A DNA stretch of 39,535 bases from SZUA-254 sp035292425. GTDB lineage: Bacteria > Bacteroidota > Ignavibacteria > UBA10030 > SZUA-254. The position numbers were made by a program, and so were the translations under genes. Below are positions 17,339-24,847 of this stretch, in pieces (within the stretch, counting starts at the first letter, position 1; every line of letters starts with the position of its first letter). Where the stretch lies: positions 1-39,535 of the forward strand of contig DATDQD010000066.1 in NCBI GenBank assembly GCA_035292425.1, written 5' to 3'. A model generated the notes under the pieces. That model was not told where the DNA came from, made no database searches, and worked only from the letters and a program-made list of their open reading frames with translations.

Positions 17339-18502
17339 TTACGGTTTTGTGGATTCCCTGAGATACGAATATAAATTCCGCATCTCATCGCTGGTGAGCG
17401 CCGGCCACTTCTTGTTCTGGGTGATCAGCATATCCTCCATACCGGCAGCGTGATTCCACATCAGCTGGATCATCCGGACCGGTGAATTGAAATGGGTGAT
17501 ACTCATGATGTCGGGACCCCTGCCGGATCCGCCCTTTTCGTGACAGTTGGAACAACCTTTTGACTGGAAGACGGCCCCCCCCTTTTTCCCGTCACCGGGC
17601 TTGTCCTCGAAGTCAAGGAAATACAGATACGCAATCATGTCCGCCATCTCATTCCCTTCGAACTTCGGCCATTCGATCGATTCGTCCTTCATTTTTTGCG
17701 CCATCATCGGACCGTGATTCCACATCAGGCTGGCCGTTTCGGTCACGCTTTTTTTCAACCGGATCTGGGAGAGGTTGGGGGCGAGTATTTTCTTGGCTTC
17801 CCCTTCGGCCACGTGGCATTGATTGCATCCCTTCGACTCGAAGACTTCCTTCCCGTTCTTGGGGTCACCCGGGCTTATTCCCGCCTCGACGCCGGTCAGC
17901 GCCGCCTGCCGGATGTAGACCGTGATGTCGGTGATATCCTGACCAGTCAACATGGGAAAATTCAAACCGGCTTTTTCAATCTGCTCTCTCATCCCGGGAA
18001 CGTGGTTCCACATGGATTGCACAATATAGAGGGGAGAGGGGGTGGTCTTGATGGAGTCGAAGGCGTCGCCCACCGATCCGCCGCCGCCCCCGATCGAATG
18101 ACAGGTTGTGCATCCTTTGCTCTCGAGGACTTTTTTTCCCTTTGCCACCCCGCCCGGTTCGCCGAGATACCGCAGATAGTAGAGGAATCCGAACAGGTCG
18201 AGCATTTCCTTCTCGCTGAATTGCGGCCTCTCCATGCGCATCTGCCTGAACTTGCGGTTCATCTGGGGGGTATGGTTCCAGATGATCGTCGCCAGTTCCA
18301 GCACGCTGCCGAAATAGAGGTCTGAACTCAGGGAGGGACCGGCCGTGCCTCCGTATCCGCCGATCGCATGGCATTCAATACAGCCTTTTTCCTCGAAGAC
18401 CATCCTTCCCTGGAGGGGATTTTGGGGAAGGTCAATTTGCTGGGCGTACAGCGTACCCGCAAAAATAAAAACACAGAGCATCCAGCAGCGATGGAGTGCC
18501 AT
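17339..18502 (-). CDS. Tetrahaem cytochrome made of four tandem monohaem domains
   Basis: 387 residues with a cleavable signal peptide (ending near AQQ). The mature protein consists of four repeats of about 90 residues. Each opens with a GC-x2-CH haem motif (CIECH, CTTCH, CNQCH, CSNCH). About 40-55 residues later each has a WNH-x2-x-M signature (WNHTPQM, WNHVPGM, WNHGPMM, WNHAAGM), and it ends in a helical domain. The methionine is a plausible sixth haem ligand, as in class I cytochrome c. A strong AGGAGG ribosome site lies 6 bases before the ATG. Alternative complex III has a monohaem ActE; here the equivalent could be a four-bead wire handing electrons to soluble partners. That role is inferred. 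Confidence 0.9.
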   Translation of the reverse strand: MALHRCWMLCVFIFAGTLYAQQIDLPQNPLQGRMVFEEKGCIECHAIGGYGGTAGPSLSSDLYFGSVLELATIIWNHTPQMNRKFRQMRMERPQFSEKEMLDLFGFLYYLRYLGEPGGVAKGKKVLESKGCTTCHSIGGGGGSVGDAFDSIKTTPSPLYIVQSMWNHVPGMREQIEKAGLNFPMLTGQDITDITVYIRQAALTGVEAGISPGDPKNGKEVFESKGCNQCHVAEGEAKKILAPNLSQIRLKKSVTETASLMWNHGPMMAQKMKDESIEWPKFEGNEMADMIAYLYFLDFEDKPGDGKKGGAVFQSKGCSNCHEKGGSGRGPDIMSITHFNSPVRMIQLMWNHAAGMEDMLITQNKKWPALTSDEMRNLYSYLRESTKP

Positions 18503-18524
18503 GGTATTCCTCCTCGGAGGTTGA

Positions 18525-18758
18525 TTAATTCTTCTTTTTCCCTTTTTGTAAACCCACGAAAACGTACGTCAGGACGGATGCCAACGTCGTGAATATCGGT
18601 ATGGCTACGATACTGATGCCGACGGACGCGCCCGGCATGTCTCGGAGTTCAATGGATAATGAAATGAGATTGATGATCCAGAGGGTAATGACGATCACGA
18701 AGAGCCATATCAGCGAGACACTGACGATCTGCGCTATGAAGATGATTTTATTCAGCAT
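18525..18758 (-). CDS. Small two-helix membrane protein, first gene of the Qrc/ACIII-like operon
   Basis: 77 residues with two hydrophobic helices, about residues 5-32 and 47-70, and a short basic tail ending QKGKKKN. It has no recognised domain or cysteine. It precedes the tetrahaem cytochrome gene by 22 bases on the same strand and probably starts the operon. A role as small accessory or assembly subunit of the membrane complex is plausible from position alone. Confidence 0.65.
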   Translation of the reverse strand: MLNKIIFIAQIVSVSLIWLFVIVITLWIINLISLSIELRDMPGASVGISIVAIPIFTTLASVLTYVFVGLQKGKKKN

Positions 18759-18848
18759 ATGACTCTCTCGATCATCCTTTGTCGTCGTGGGGCTGTCTTG
18801 AGAGGAACTGAAATCTGAGCTTCAAAATTGATACCAACTTTCTTCATC

Positions 18849-18865
18849 CCGGGGAGCTCCCCCGG
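18849..18865. other. GC hairpin/palindrome in the leader of the ACIII-like operon
   Basis: CCGGGG (18849-18854) pairs with CCCCGG (18860-18865) around AGCTC, and GGGGAGCTCCCC within it is a perfect palindrome. It lies about 90 bases before the first start codon of the 18758-12269 operon. Without a T tract it is not a convincing terminator; an operator or a leader structure is possible. The rest of the 247-base gap is AT-rich, and I could not settle on one promoter in it. Confidence 0.35.
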
Positions 18866-19005
18866 AGTTCAGAATACGGCCCTTATCGGATATTTTATCG
18901 CTCCGCGATGTTGGTGGAAGGCGACATTGTCAATTTTGAAATCCGTCCTCGGGTAAATTCTCATATTTAAGAATCAACCTGCCGGTGGCCCCCCGGGGGT
19001 TCCCC

Positions 19006-20505
19006 TCAGGTTTTATCGTACAGGACATCCTTCTTATCGGGGGGATGTTTTTCGAGCCGCTTTACGTAGACATAGACCAAAACAGAAAGCGCCGTCATGA
19101 TGAATGTTGCTATCGCCAGGCCCCAGCGCCTGAAATAATATTCCTCGATCGCGATCCGGGCTTCGGTTGTGACCACCGCGGTCACGACGACTCCGTTGTC
19201 GATCACTTCCCGGAATTTCCCGATGTCGAACGAGTGAACCATCGTGCGCGACTCCAGCCTTGCCTGGCGGGCGTCGCGCAATTTAAACTTGGCGTCGGTG
19301 ATTTCCATCCCTTTTTGTTCCGCTTCATTGACGAGCGCCGTCGCACCCTTTTCCGCCTGCTCGAGGCTGTCCGCGAGCGTGCGCATCGTCGACGCCACCT
19401 GATAGGCCTTCGATTCCGGTTCGCCCCCGTGGCACCAGCTGCAGACCGCCTCTTCGGAAACGCCCAGGAGCTTTTCCGAGGCGGCGAGAATTTCGTGGTT
19501 GCCATGGCACGTTTCGCATTCCGGCATGTTCGCGCTGTCGAAGGCTTTCTTGTGCGGGCTGGTTGCAAAGAGCTCGGCGTTGAGGGCGTGGCACGTGCCG
19601 CAGACATGGGACACGGATTCCACGCCCGGGGGAGCCGCAGCGTGATTTCCATGGCAGTCGTTGCAGGCCGGGGCGCCGATATCGCTTTTTTCGAGGAGGG
19701 CGACGCCATGGACGCTCTTGGAATACTCATCGAGCTGGTCCGATGCGATCCCGTATCCCTTCATGTAGCGGGCGTCGGCGTGACAGGTCCCGCATGTCGC
19801 GGGAATGTTCCACGGATAGACGCGGGATTTGACGTCCTTCGCCGACCGGATCTCGTGGCCCCCGTGGCAGCTGGCGCACTCCGCGACCTTCCGATCTCCC
19901 TTCGCGTTCCGTTTCCCGTGAACGCTGGTCCGGTATTTCTCGACCTGATCCACCGGCAATGCGGGATTATAGGTGCGCATGTACGACGGGTTGGAATGAC
20001 ACTTCCCGCACGTTTTCGTCACGTTCAACGGATACACCGGTGAACTGACATTGTCCACGGGGACCACCCCGTGAGCGTTGTGACAGGTCGCGCACTGTAC
20101 GATGCTTTCCTTGCCGCTGACCGATCCCTTTCCGTGCACGCTGGCGGCCAGCAGCTCCTGCTGATCCCACGGGAGATCGGATTTATATTTATTCACCATG
20201 ACCGCGGCGCTGGCGTGGCAGCCCGCGCACATGCGCGTCACGTCGTCTCCTTTCGGGACCCCCGCGAATCCCGCCGCGGGAGCCATCGCCTTCTCCATGT
20301 CGTCCGCGGTGCGATCGCCCCCGTGGCAGTCGGCGCACGAAACACCCTTCTCCCGATGGATGTCGTTCCTGAACAGTACGGCCGGCCCGTCGCCGAGGGT
20401 TTCATGGCACGTTAGGCACTGGTCCTGGGCGTTGCCGTCAGAGTGCGCTGAGCAGCAGATCGCGGCGAGAAAGAGGAGGCGAATAATCCGGAGATGACGT
20501 TTCAT
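19006..20505 (-). CDS. Eleven-haem membrane-anchored cytochrome c
   Basis: 499 residues from the ATG at 20505, which overlaps the cytochrome b stop as ATGA; an in-frame ATG at 20514 is the alternative. A signal peptide is followed by eleven CXXCH motifs. Most are arranged in repeats of the form SxHG ... CxxCHxxH ... CGxCH; four such repeats are visible. After the last haem (CSWCH) comes a charged helical stretch of about 100 residues, probably coiled coil, then one transmembrane helix and a basic tail on the cytoplasmic side. Gene order Rieske, cytochrome b, multihaem c suggests that it takes electrons from the Rieske centre in place of cytochrome c1. Confidence 0.9.
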   Translation of the reverse strand: MKRHLRIIRLLFLAAICCSAHSDGNAQDQCLTCHETLGDGPAVLFRNDIHREKGVSCADCHGGDRTADDMEKAMAPAAGFAGVPKGDDVTRMCAGCHASAAVMVNKYKSDLPWDQQELLAASVHGKGSVSGKESIVQCATCHNAHGVVPVDNVSSPVYPLNVTKTCGKCHSNPSYMRTYNPALPVDQVEKYRTSVHGKRNAKGDRKVAECASCHGGHEIRSAKDVKSRVYPWNIPATCGTCHADARYMKGYGIASDQLDEYSKSVHGVALLEKSDIGAPACNDCHGNHAAAPPGVESVSHVCGTCHALNAELFATSPHKKAFDSANMPECETCHGNHEILAASEKLLGVSEEAVCSWCHGGEPESKAYQVASTMRTLADSLEQAEKGATALVNEAEQKGMEITDAKFKLRDARQARLESRTMVHSFDIGKFREVIDNGVVVTAVVTTEARIAIEEYYFRRWGLAIATFIMTALSVLVYVYVKRLEKHPPDKKDVLYDKT

Positions 20506-21581
20506 GAGAGCCATCCGAGAATAGTCAGGACGATGATGTACATGACGGCGACTATACCGATATAATTGATCAGTCGGTTTTTCTCTCTGCGGGAACTTTT
20601 TCTGTCCCAGAAAGGAACGATCGTCCACAGGAATCCGGCGAGCCCGAACATGAGGATGCCCAGGACTTCGCCGTCGATGATGACCACCTTCGCCGGGATG
20701 TATTTCAGCGTTTGAAACATGAACATGAAATACCACTCCGGCTTGATGCCGGCCGGGGCGGGGGCGAAGGCGTCGGCTTTCTGTCCCAGCTCCCACGGGA
20801 AGAAGACGGCGAGGATCGCGAGAAGATTCAGCACGATCAGCCACAGGAGCAGGTCCCGCAGCAGAAAATTCGGAAAGAAGGGCATCGTTTTTCCAACCCA
20901 CTCCAGCTCGCCCTCGAGGGCCATGGGTTCGCTCATTCCCTGGCGTTGCACCAGAATGAGGTGGATTCCCAGGAGAACGGTGAAGATTCCCGGGAAAACG
21001 GCGACGTGGAAGCCGAACAGACGCGACAGCGTGGCGCCCGTGACGTCCTCGCCGCCCCGGAGAAAGATCATGATCGGCTTTCCGATGATCGGGACGACCC
21101 CGGCGATATCCGTACCCACTTTCGTCGCGAAGAAGGCGAGTTCATTCCACGGGAGCAGGTATCCGCTGAACCCGAATCCCAGCACGAGGAAAAACATCAG
21201 CATGCCGGTCAACCACGTCATCTCGCGGGGTTTCCGGTAGGCCTTGGTGAAGAAGACGCTGAACATGTGGATCATGGCGGCCAGGACGAAGAGGTTCGCC
21301 GCCCAGCTGTGTACCGACCGGATGAGCCAGCCGAACATCACCTTCGACATGATGAATTTAATGCTTTCGAAGGCGAGTTCTTCGCTGCCCTTATAGTAGA
21401 GCAGAAGGAGTATTCCCGTGACGACCTGGATGATGAACAGGAACAGCGATACCCCCCCGAAGTAGTACCAGACGGAGTGGCTGTGCACCGGCACGTACTT
21501 CTTGCCGAGGAACCCGACGAGGTCCTCCAGGTGGACCCTGTCATTCACCCAGTAGTACAATCGTTTGAGCTTCTTGTTCAT
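20502..21581 (-). CDS. Cytochrome b of a bc-type complex (b6 and subunit IV parts in one chain)
   Basis: 359 residues and about eight membrane helices. The N-terminal half binds two b haems; histidines are visible in the SVHSWAANLFVLAAMIHMFSVF helix and in the GFHVAVFPGIFTVLLGIHLIL helix. The C-terminal half has the quinol-site PEWY motif (KPEWYFMFMF), which belongs to subunit IV in split systems. SGYLLPWNELAFF is another family signature. It oxidises menaquinol with the Rieske protein and pumps charge through a Q-cycle. Start and stop overlap with the neighbouring genes (ATGA at both ends), indicating a coupled three-gene unit. No c1-type gene is present. Confidence 0.94.
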   Translation of the reverse strand: MNKKLKRLYYWVNDRVHLEDLVGFLGKKYVPVHSHSVWYYFGGVSLFLFIIQVVTGILLLLYYKGSEELAFESIKFIMSKVMFGWLIRSVHSWAANLFVLAAMIHMFSVFFTKAYRKPREMTWLTGMLMFFLVLGFGFSGYLLPWNELAFFATKVGTDIAGVVPIIGKPIMIFLRGGEDVTGATLSRLFGFHVAVFPGIFTVLLGIHLILVQRQGMSEPMALEGELEWVGKTMPFFPNFLLRDLLLWLIVLNLLAILAVFFPWELGQKADAFAPAPAGIKPEWYFMFMFQTLKYIPAKVVIIDGEVLGILMFGLAGFLWTIVPFWDRKSSRREKNRLINYIGIVAVMYIIVLTILGWLS

Positions 21582-22036
21582 GCCTTTTTCGATATTAAGA
21601 CCTCCTCACCCTGCACGATCACGCGGAATTCGTCGAGCGGTCTGGGCGGCGGACCGGCGATGTTGCGGCCCGTCAGATCGTAGGTACCGTTATGACAGGC
21701 GCACCAGATCGTTCCTTTTTCACGGCGATACTGAACGGTGCAGTCCAGATGGGTGCAGACCGCCGAGAACGCCCTGAATTCCCCCTCCTGTGTGCGAACC
21801 AGCAGCACTGGTTTCGTTCCGAACTTGATGATCTGACCGCTGTCTCGGTCAAACTCATCCACCTTCCCCGCTTTTACTGTGGATACCTCGACCTCTCCCG
21901 ATTTAGGCGGCTTCAGATACGCAACGATGGGATACAGGACCGAACCGGTGAGCGCGGCCAGGCTGCTCCCCAACATGACCTTAAGGAAATCCCTTTTACC
22001 CGGATTCCGAACTTTATTCTGTTCACTCACTGTCAT
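21578..22036 (-). CDS. Rieske 2Fe-2S protein of the bc-type complex
   Basis: 152 residues. The two Rieske loops are CTHLDC (C94, H96, C99) and CACHNG (C112, C114, H115): C94, H96, C112 and H115 bind the 2Fe-2S cluster, and C99 and C114 can form the stabilising disulfide. The N-terminal anchor helix is preceded by GKRDFLK, a Tat-like motif with Lys-Arg instead of Arg-Arg. Together with cytochrome b it forms the quinol-oxidising core. Its gene starts 66 bases after the NrfD gene of module C on the same strand, so it may be transcribed with that module. Confidence 0.94.
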   Translation of the reverse strand: MTVSEQNKVRNPGKRDFLKVMLGSSLAALTGSVLYPIVAYLKPPKSGEVEVSTVKAGKVDEFDRDSGQIIKFGTKPVLLVRTQEGEFRAFSAVCTHLDCTVQYRREKGTIWCACHNGTYDLTGRNIAGPPPRPLDEFRVIVQGEEVLISKKA

Positions 22037-22102
22037 TCGAAATAATCCTGTAATCGAATTGAAAATATTTTCTTGAATGCCGAAACGCCAGGGCTGGAAT
22101 TG

Positions 22103-23329
22103 TCATCCCCGGTCAATCGCGACCGCGGATCCGCCATCCGGCGCAGTTTCTCTCCAGGGTGGGAATATCTTAAAAAGGATCGACAAAATCACGAAAGGAA
22201 GCACCAGCAGGAGGAGGGTCATCAATAAACCTTCGAGGCCCGTAATATCCATCTTGTAGGTCGTCAAACCCCGGAAACTCTTCGAAAACATCTGCCCTCC
22301 GATGACCACATTCCACCTGGTGGCAAAGATGCCGAGTTGAATGAGAATCACCGAAACGAAATACAATAATTTTCTCAGTTCATCCTCGAACCTGAATAAT
22401 TTTATGCTGATCATGATCCCGAGCGGCAGCAGCATGCCGAGAAGAACCTGAATGATCCCCAGACTGATAAAGAGTTTGTTCATCACGAGTTCCGATAATA
22501 TTTTTATGGACTCCTCGCTCTCGTACAACCGGTGGATAAAATCAAGAAGTTCAAGGGAGAAATCCACGATGACTGCATAAAACAGAAACGATGCCATCCG
22601 GTCGAGGCATTTCATGTCGATTTTTTCATTCCTGAACGGGAGGATGATCATATAGAGTGTAATGACCAGGGCGATCCCCGAGACGATCGCGGAAAAAAGG
22701 AACACAATCGGCATCAGAACGCTGCTCCACCATGGGTTCGCCTTGATCGATCCGAAAATGAATCCCACATACCCGTGAAGAAGGAACGCCGAAGGAATGC
22801 CGATGATCGTGATCGCCTTGACGACTTTCCTGTCGAAGTTGACCGCCCTCTCGCTGATATCGGTCGAAAAGAGCGCCGTGGCCCGGTGAATCCATTTCAT
22901 GGGAAATTTCTCTGATGCCGACCAGACGATCAGGTCCCTCCGGTAGGTGAACCAGAGTTCGAGGAGCAGGACCACCATCAAATACCACGCATAGACGAAT
23001 CCGAACATCGCCATGGCGGAGCTGAAGTTCGGGTTGAGGAATATTTCATAGGACCGGAAGGGATGACCCAGGTGAAAAAGAAGCGGAAGGGGGGCGATGA
23101 GAAGGAAGGCCAGAGCGGTCAGCAACGAGAGTTTATAGACCGACTGCAGTTCCTTCACGTTGAATACCTTGACGAGAGACGCAAGGATGAAGGCCCCGGC
23201 GACAAGCCCGGTGAGATAGGGATAGACCACGATCAGAATCGACCAGTGTACTTCAATCTCATTCGGATAAATATACCCGCTGACCTGACTGAGTAATTCC
23301 ACAAGTTTGTCCGGGATTGGATTGATCAT
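22103..23329 (-). CDS. NrfD-family membrane subunit, second copy
   Basis: 408 residues with about ten membrane helices. The PLPLLFHLGHPFRSYEIF and RWNVVIGGQMFSKSF segments are typical of NrfD/DsrP/HmcC-like quinone-binding subunits. It differs clearly from the first NrfD protein at 12269-13612, lacking the HAGTL helix that marks ActC/QrcD. Its ATG overlaps the stop of the ferredoxin gene (ATGA). With that ferredoxin and the octahaem cytochrome upstream it makes an NrfD/ferredoxin/cytochrome set similar in plan to DsrPOJ or Geobacter CbcSTU. Which direction electrons flow is not evident. Confidence 0.87.
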   Translation of the reverse strand: MINPIPDKLVELLSQVSGYIYPNEIEVHWSILIVVYPYLTGLVAGAFILASLVKVFNVKELQSVYKLSLLTALAFLLIAPLPLLFHLGHPFRSYEIFLNPNFSSAMAMFGFVYAWYLMVVLLLELWFTYRRDLIVWSASEKFPMKWIHRATALFSTDISERAVNFDRKVVKAITIIGIPSAFLLHGYVGFIFGSIKANPWWSSVLMPIVFLFSAIVSGIALVITLYMIILPFRNEKIDMKCLDRMASFLFYAVIVDFSLELLDFIHRLYESEESIKILSELVMNKLFISLGIIQVLLGMLLPLGIMISIKLFRFEDELRKLLYFVSVILIQLGIFATRWNVVIGGQMFSKSFRGLTTYKMDITGLEGLLMTLLLLVLPFVILSILFKIFPPWRETAPDGGSAVAIDRG

Positions 23330-24069
23330 CGCACTTCTCCATCAAGTTCTGAGTAGGAGACTTTTGGCTCGGTGTTGAGTGACGGTTTCAACACGTGCAA
23401 TTTATTCATCCGCTTGAACCTGGCAAGCGGGCTTGCCTTGCTCCGGACATCGCCGAATATCCTGGCCTGTGTCGGGCAGACTTCCACGCAGGCCGGCAGC
23501 ATCTCCCTGGTGAGGCGGTGATAACAGAACGTGCATTTATCGGCAGTCATTGTCTCCGGGTGTATGTAGCGTGCCCCGAAGGGACAGGCCTGGATACAAT
23601 ACCGGCATCCGATGCACCTCTCGCTGTCGACCAGGATGACCCCGTCTTCCGTCATGAAGGTCGCCCCCACGGGGCACACCTGTACGCAGGGAGGATTATC
23701 GCACTGATTGCATAATTTCGGGACAAAAAAGCTCCTCATGATCTCCTTTTCATTGATTACATCCCGCGACCCTGCCAGCCTTTCGTCGATGTTCTGTACG
23801 GCGGCTTCGCCGTCCTTCCGGATAATGTAGCGTTCCACCCAGGTACGGAAGAAGAACGGTTCCCGGGGAACGTTGTTTTCGCTCTTGCAGGCCTCGACGC
23901 AGCTTCCGCACCCGATACACTTGTCTATCTGAATTCCCATCCCGTAGTAGTGGAGAGACGGATCGTATCCCTCAGGTGTTTTCGCCCTGGCTTTTTTCCA
24001 CATGCCCGCCAGAAGACCGGTGGAGACAAGAACAGTTGTGGCCTTCCTAAAAAATTTTCTGCGCATCAT
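23326..24069 (-). CDS. Four-cluster 4Fe-4S ferredoxin with Tat-like signal (DsrO/NrfC-like)
   Basis: 247 residues. The N-terminus MMRRKFFRKATT followed by a hydrophobic stretch looks like a Tat signal, so the protein is probably periplasmic, as in DsrO. Cysteine groups for four clusters are CIGCGSCVEAC, CNQCDNPPCVQVC, CIGCRYCIQAC and CTFC with CVEVC. It should carry electrons between the octahaem cytochrome and the NrfD subunit. The gene follows the octahaem stop by one base and overlaps the NrfD start. The partner at 13609-14295 has the same four-cluster plan but no signal peptide. Confidence 0.88.
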   Translation of the reverse strand: MMRRKFFRKATTVLVSTGLLAGMWKKARAKTPEGYDPSLHYYGMGIQIDKCIGCGSCVEACKSENNVPREPFFFRTWVERYIIRKDGEAAVQNIDERLAGSRDVINEKEIMRSFFVPKLCNQCDNPPCVQVCPVGATFMTEDGVILVDSERCIGCRYCIQACPFGARYIHPETMTADKCTFCYHRLTREMLPACVEVCPTQARIFGDVRSKASPLARFKRMNKLHVLKPSLNTEPKVSYSELDGEVR

Positions 24070-24070
24070 G

Positions 24071-24847
24071 TCAGTCGAGCTCCGGCATATGAGGATAATG
24101 ACATTGCCAGCAAACGTATTTTTCGTTGTGTGTCTTGAGATCTATCTTCGGCGCATCTTTGACTTTTGAATCATCCGAATGACACCCGCCGCAGAATTCC
24201 CTCCCCGCAGGAATCGTGGCATTTACCGCTCGCGGGGACGTTTTATGTCCCCGGGGAACAGTGTGGCACGTTGTACACGTGAGCATGACGTGCGGCGATA
24301 CGGCCTTCGTCCTCGCAATTTCTTCATGGCACGCCCGGCACTCCTCGGGCACATTGGGGGGTTTCGGGTCATGGGGGTTGTGGCAGCTGATGCACGGTTT
24401 CAGCGGATTGTGAATCGCCGGATTGATCTGGGGAAAACCGGTCGGCCGGGATGGATCGTAGATGTGGCAGTGCGCACAAAATTCTCTCTTCCTGGGCGCC
24501 TCCGGCTTCACGGCTCCGGGGTCCTCCGTATGCATCACCGACGGACCGTGGCAGGTTTCGCATGAGAGATTTTGATGGTACCCTTTTTTCTTCAGCTCGA
24601 ACTCTTCGTGGCAATCGGCGCAGATTGATGATCCGGCATAGCGAACGGGCTTTATCGTTTCTCTCTCCACCGTCGACGCGTAATGGATCGCACTATCCTT
24701 CATCGCCGGAGGAATCAGCATCCGGACGACGATCACTGCCCCGATGATGATGGCAAAGGCGACGATCAGCCTCCAGAGGGCGTCCGGGATCCAGGGCGGT
24801 TTGCTTTTCATGGGAGTTTGACGTTGGAAGTCGTTGGCATCGCTCAT
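24071..24847 (-). CDS. Octahaem cytochrome c with N-terminal membrane anchor
   Basis: 258 residues. One transmembrane helix at about residues 30-50 is followed by eight CXXCH motifs: CADCH, CETCH, CAHCH, CISCH, CRACH, CTTCH, CGGCH and CWQCH. Haem spacing is close and irregular, as in cytochrome c3-like proteins, with repeated CxxCHxPH elements. The ATG at 24847 shares its first base with the TAA stop of the upstream gene (TAATG), a sign of translational coupling. An ATG further upstream is also in frame but lies inside that gene. It probably receives electrons from the ImcH-like protein or the ferredoxin/NrfD pair. Confidence 0.88.
   Translation of the reverse strand: MSDANDFQRQTPMKSKPPWIPDALWRLIVAFAIIIGAVIVVRMLIPPAMKDSAIHYASTVERETIKPVRYAGSSICADCHEEFELKKKGYHQNLSCETCHGPSVMHTEDPGAVKPEAPRKREFCAHCHIYDPSRPTGFPQINPAIHNPLKPCISCHNPHDPKPPNVPEECRACHEEIARTKAVSPHVMLTCTTCHTVPRGHKTSPRAVNATIPAGREFCGGCHSDDSKVKDAPKIDLKTHNEKYVCWQCHYPHMPELD

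Noticed and set aside
18985..19005. C-rich/G-rich inverted repeat after the 11-haem gene as a terminator
   Set aside because: The C6G5 core leaves almost no loop and no T tract follows in either direction.
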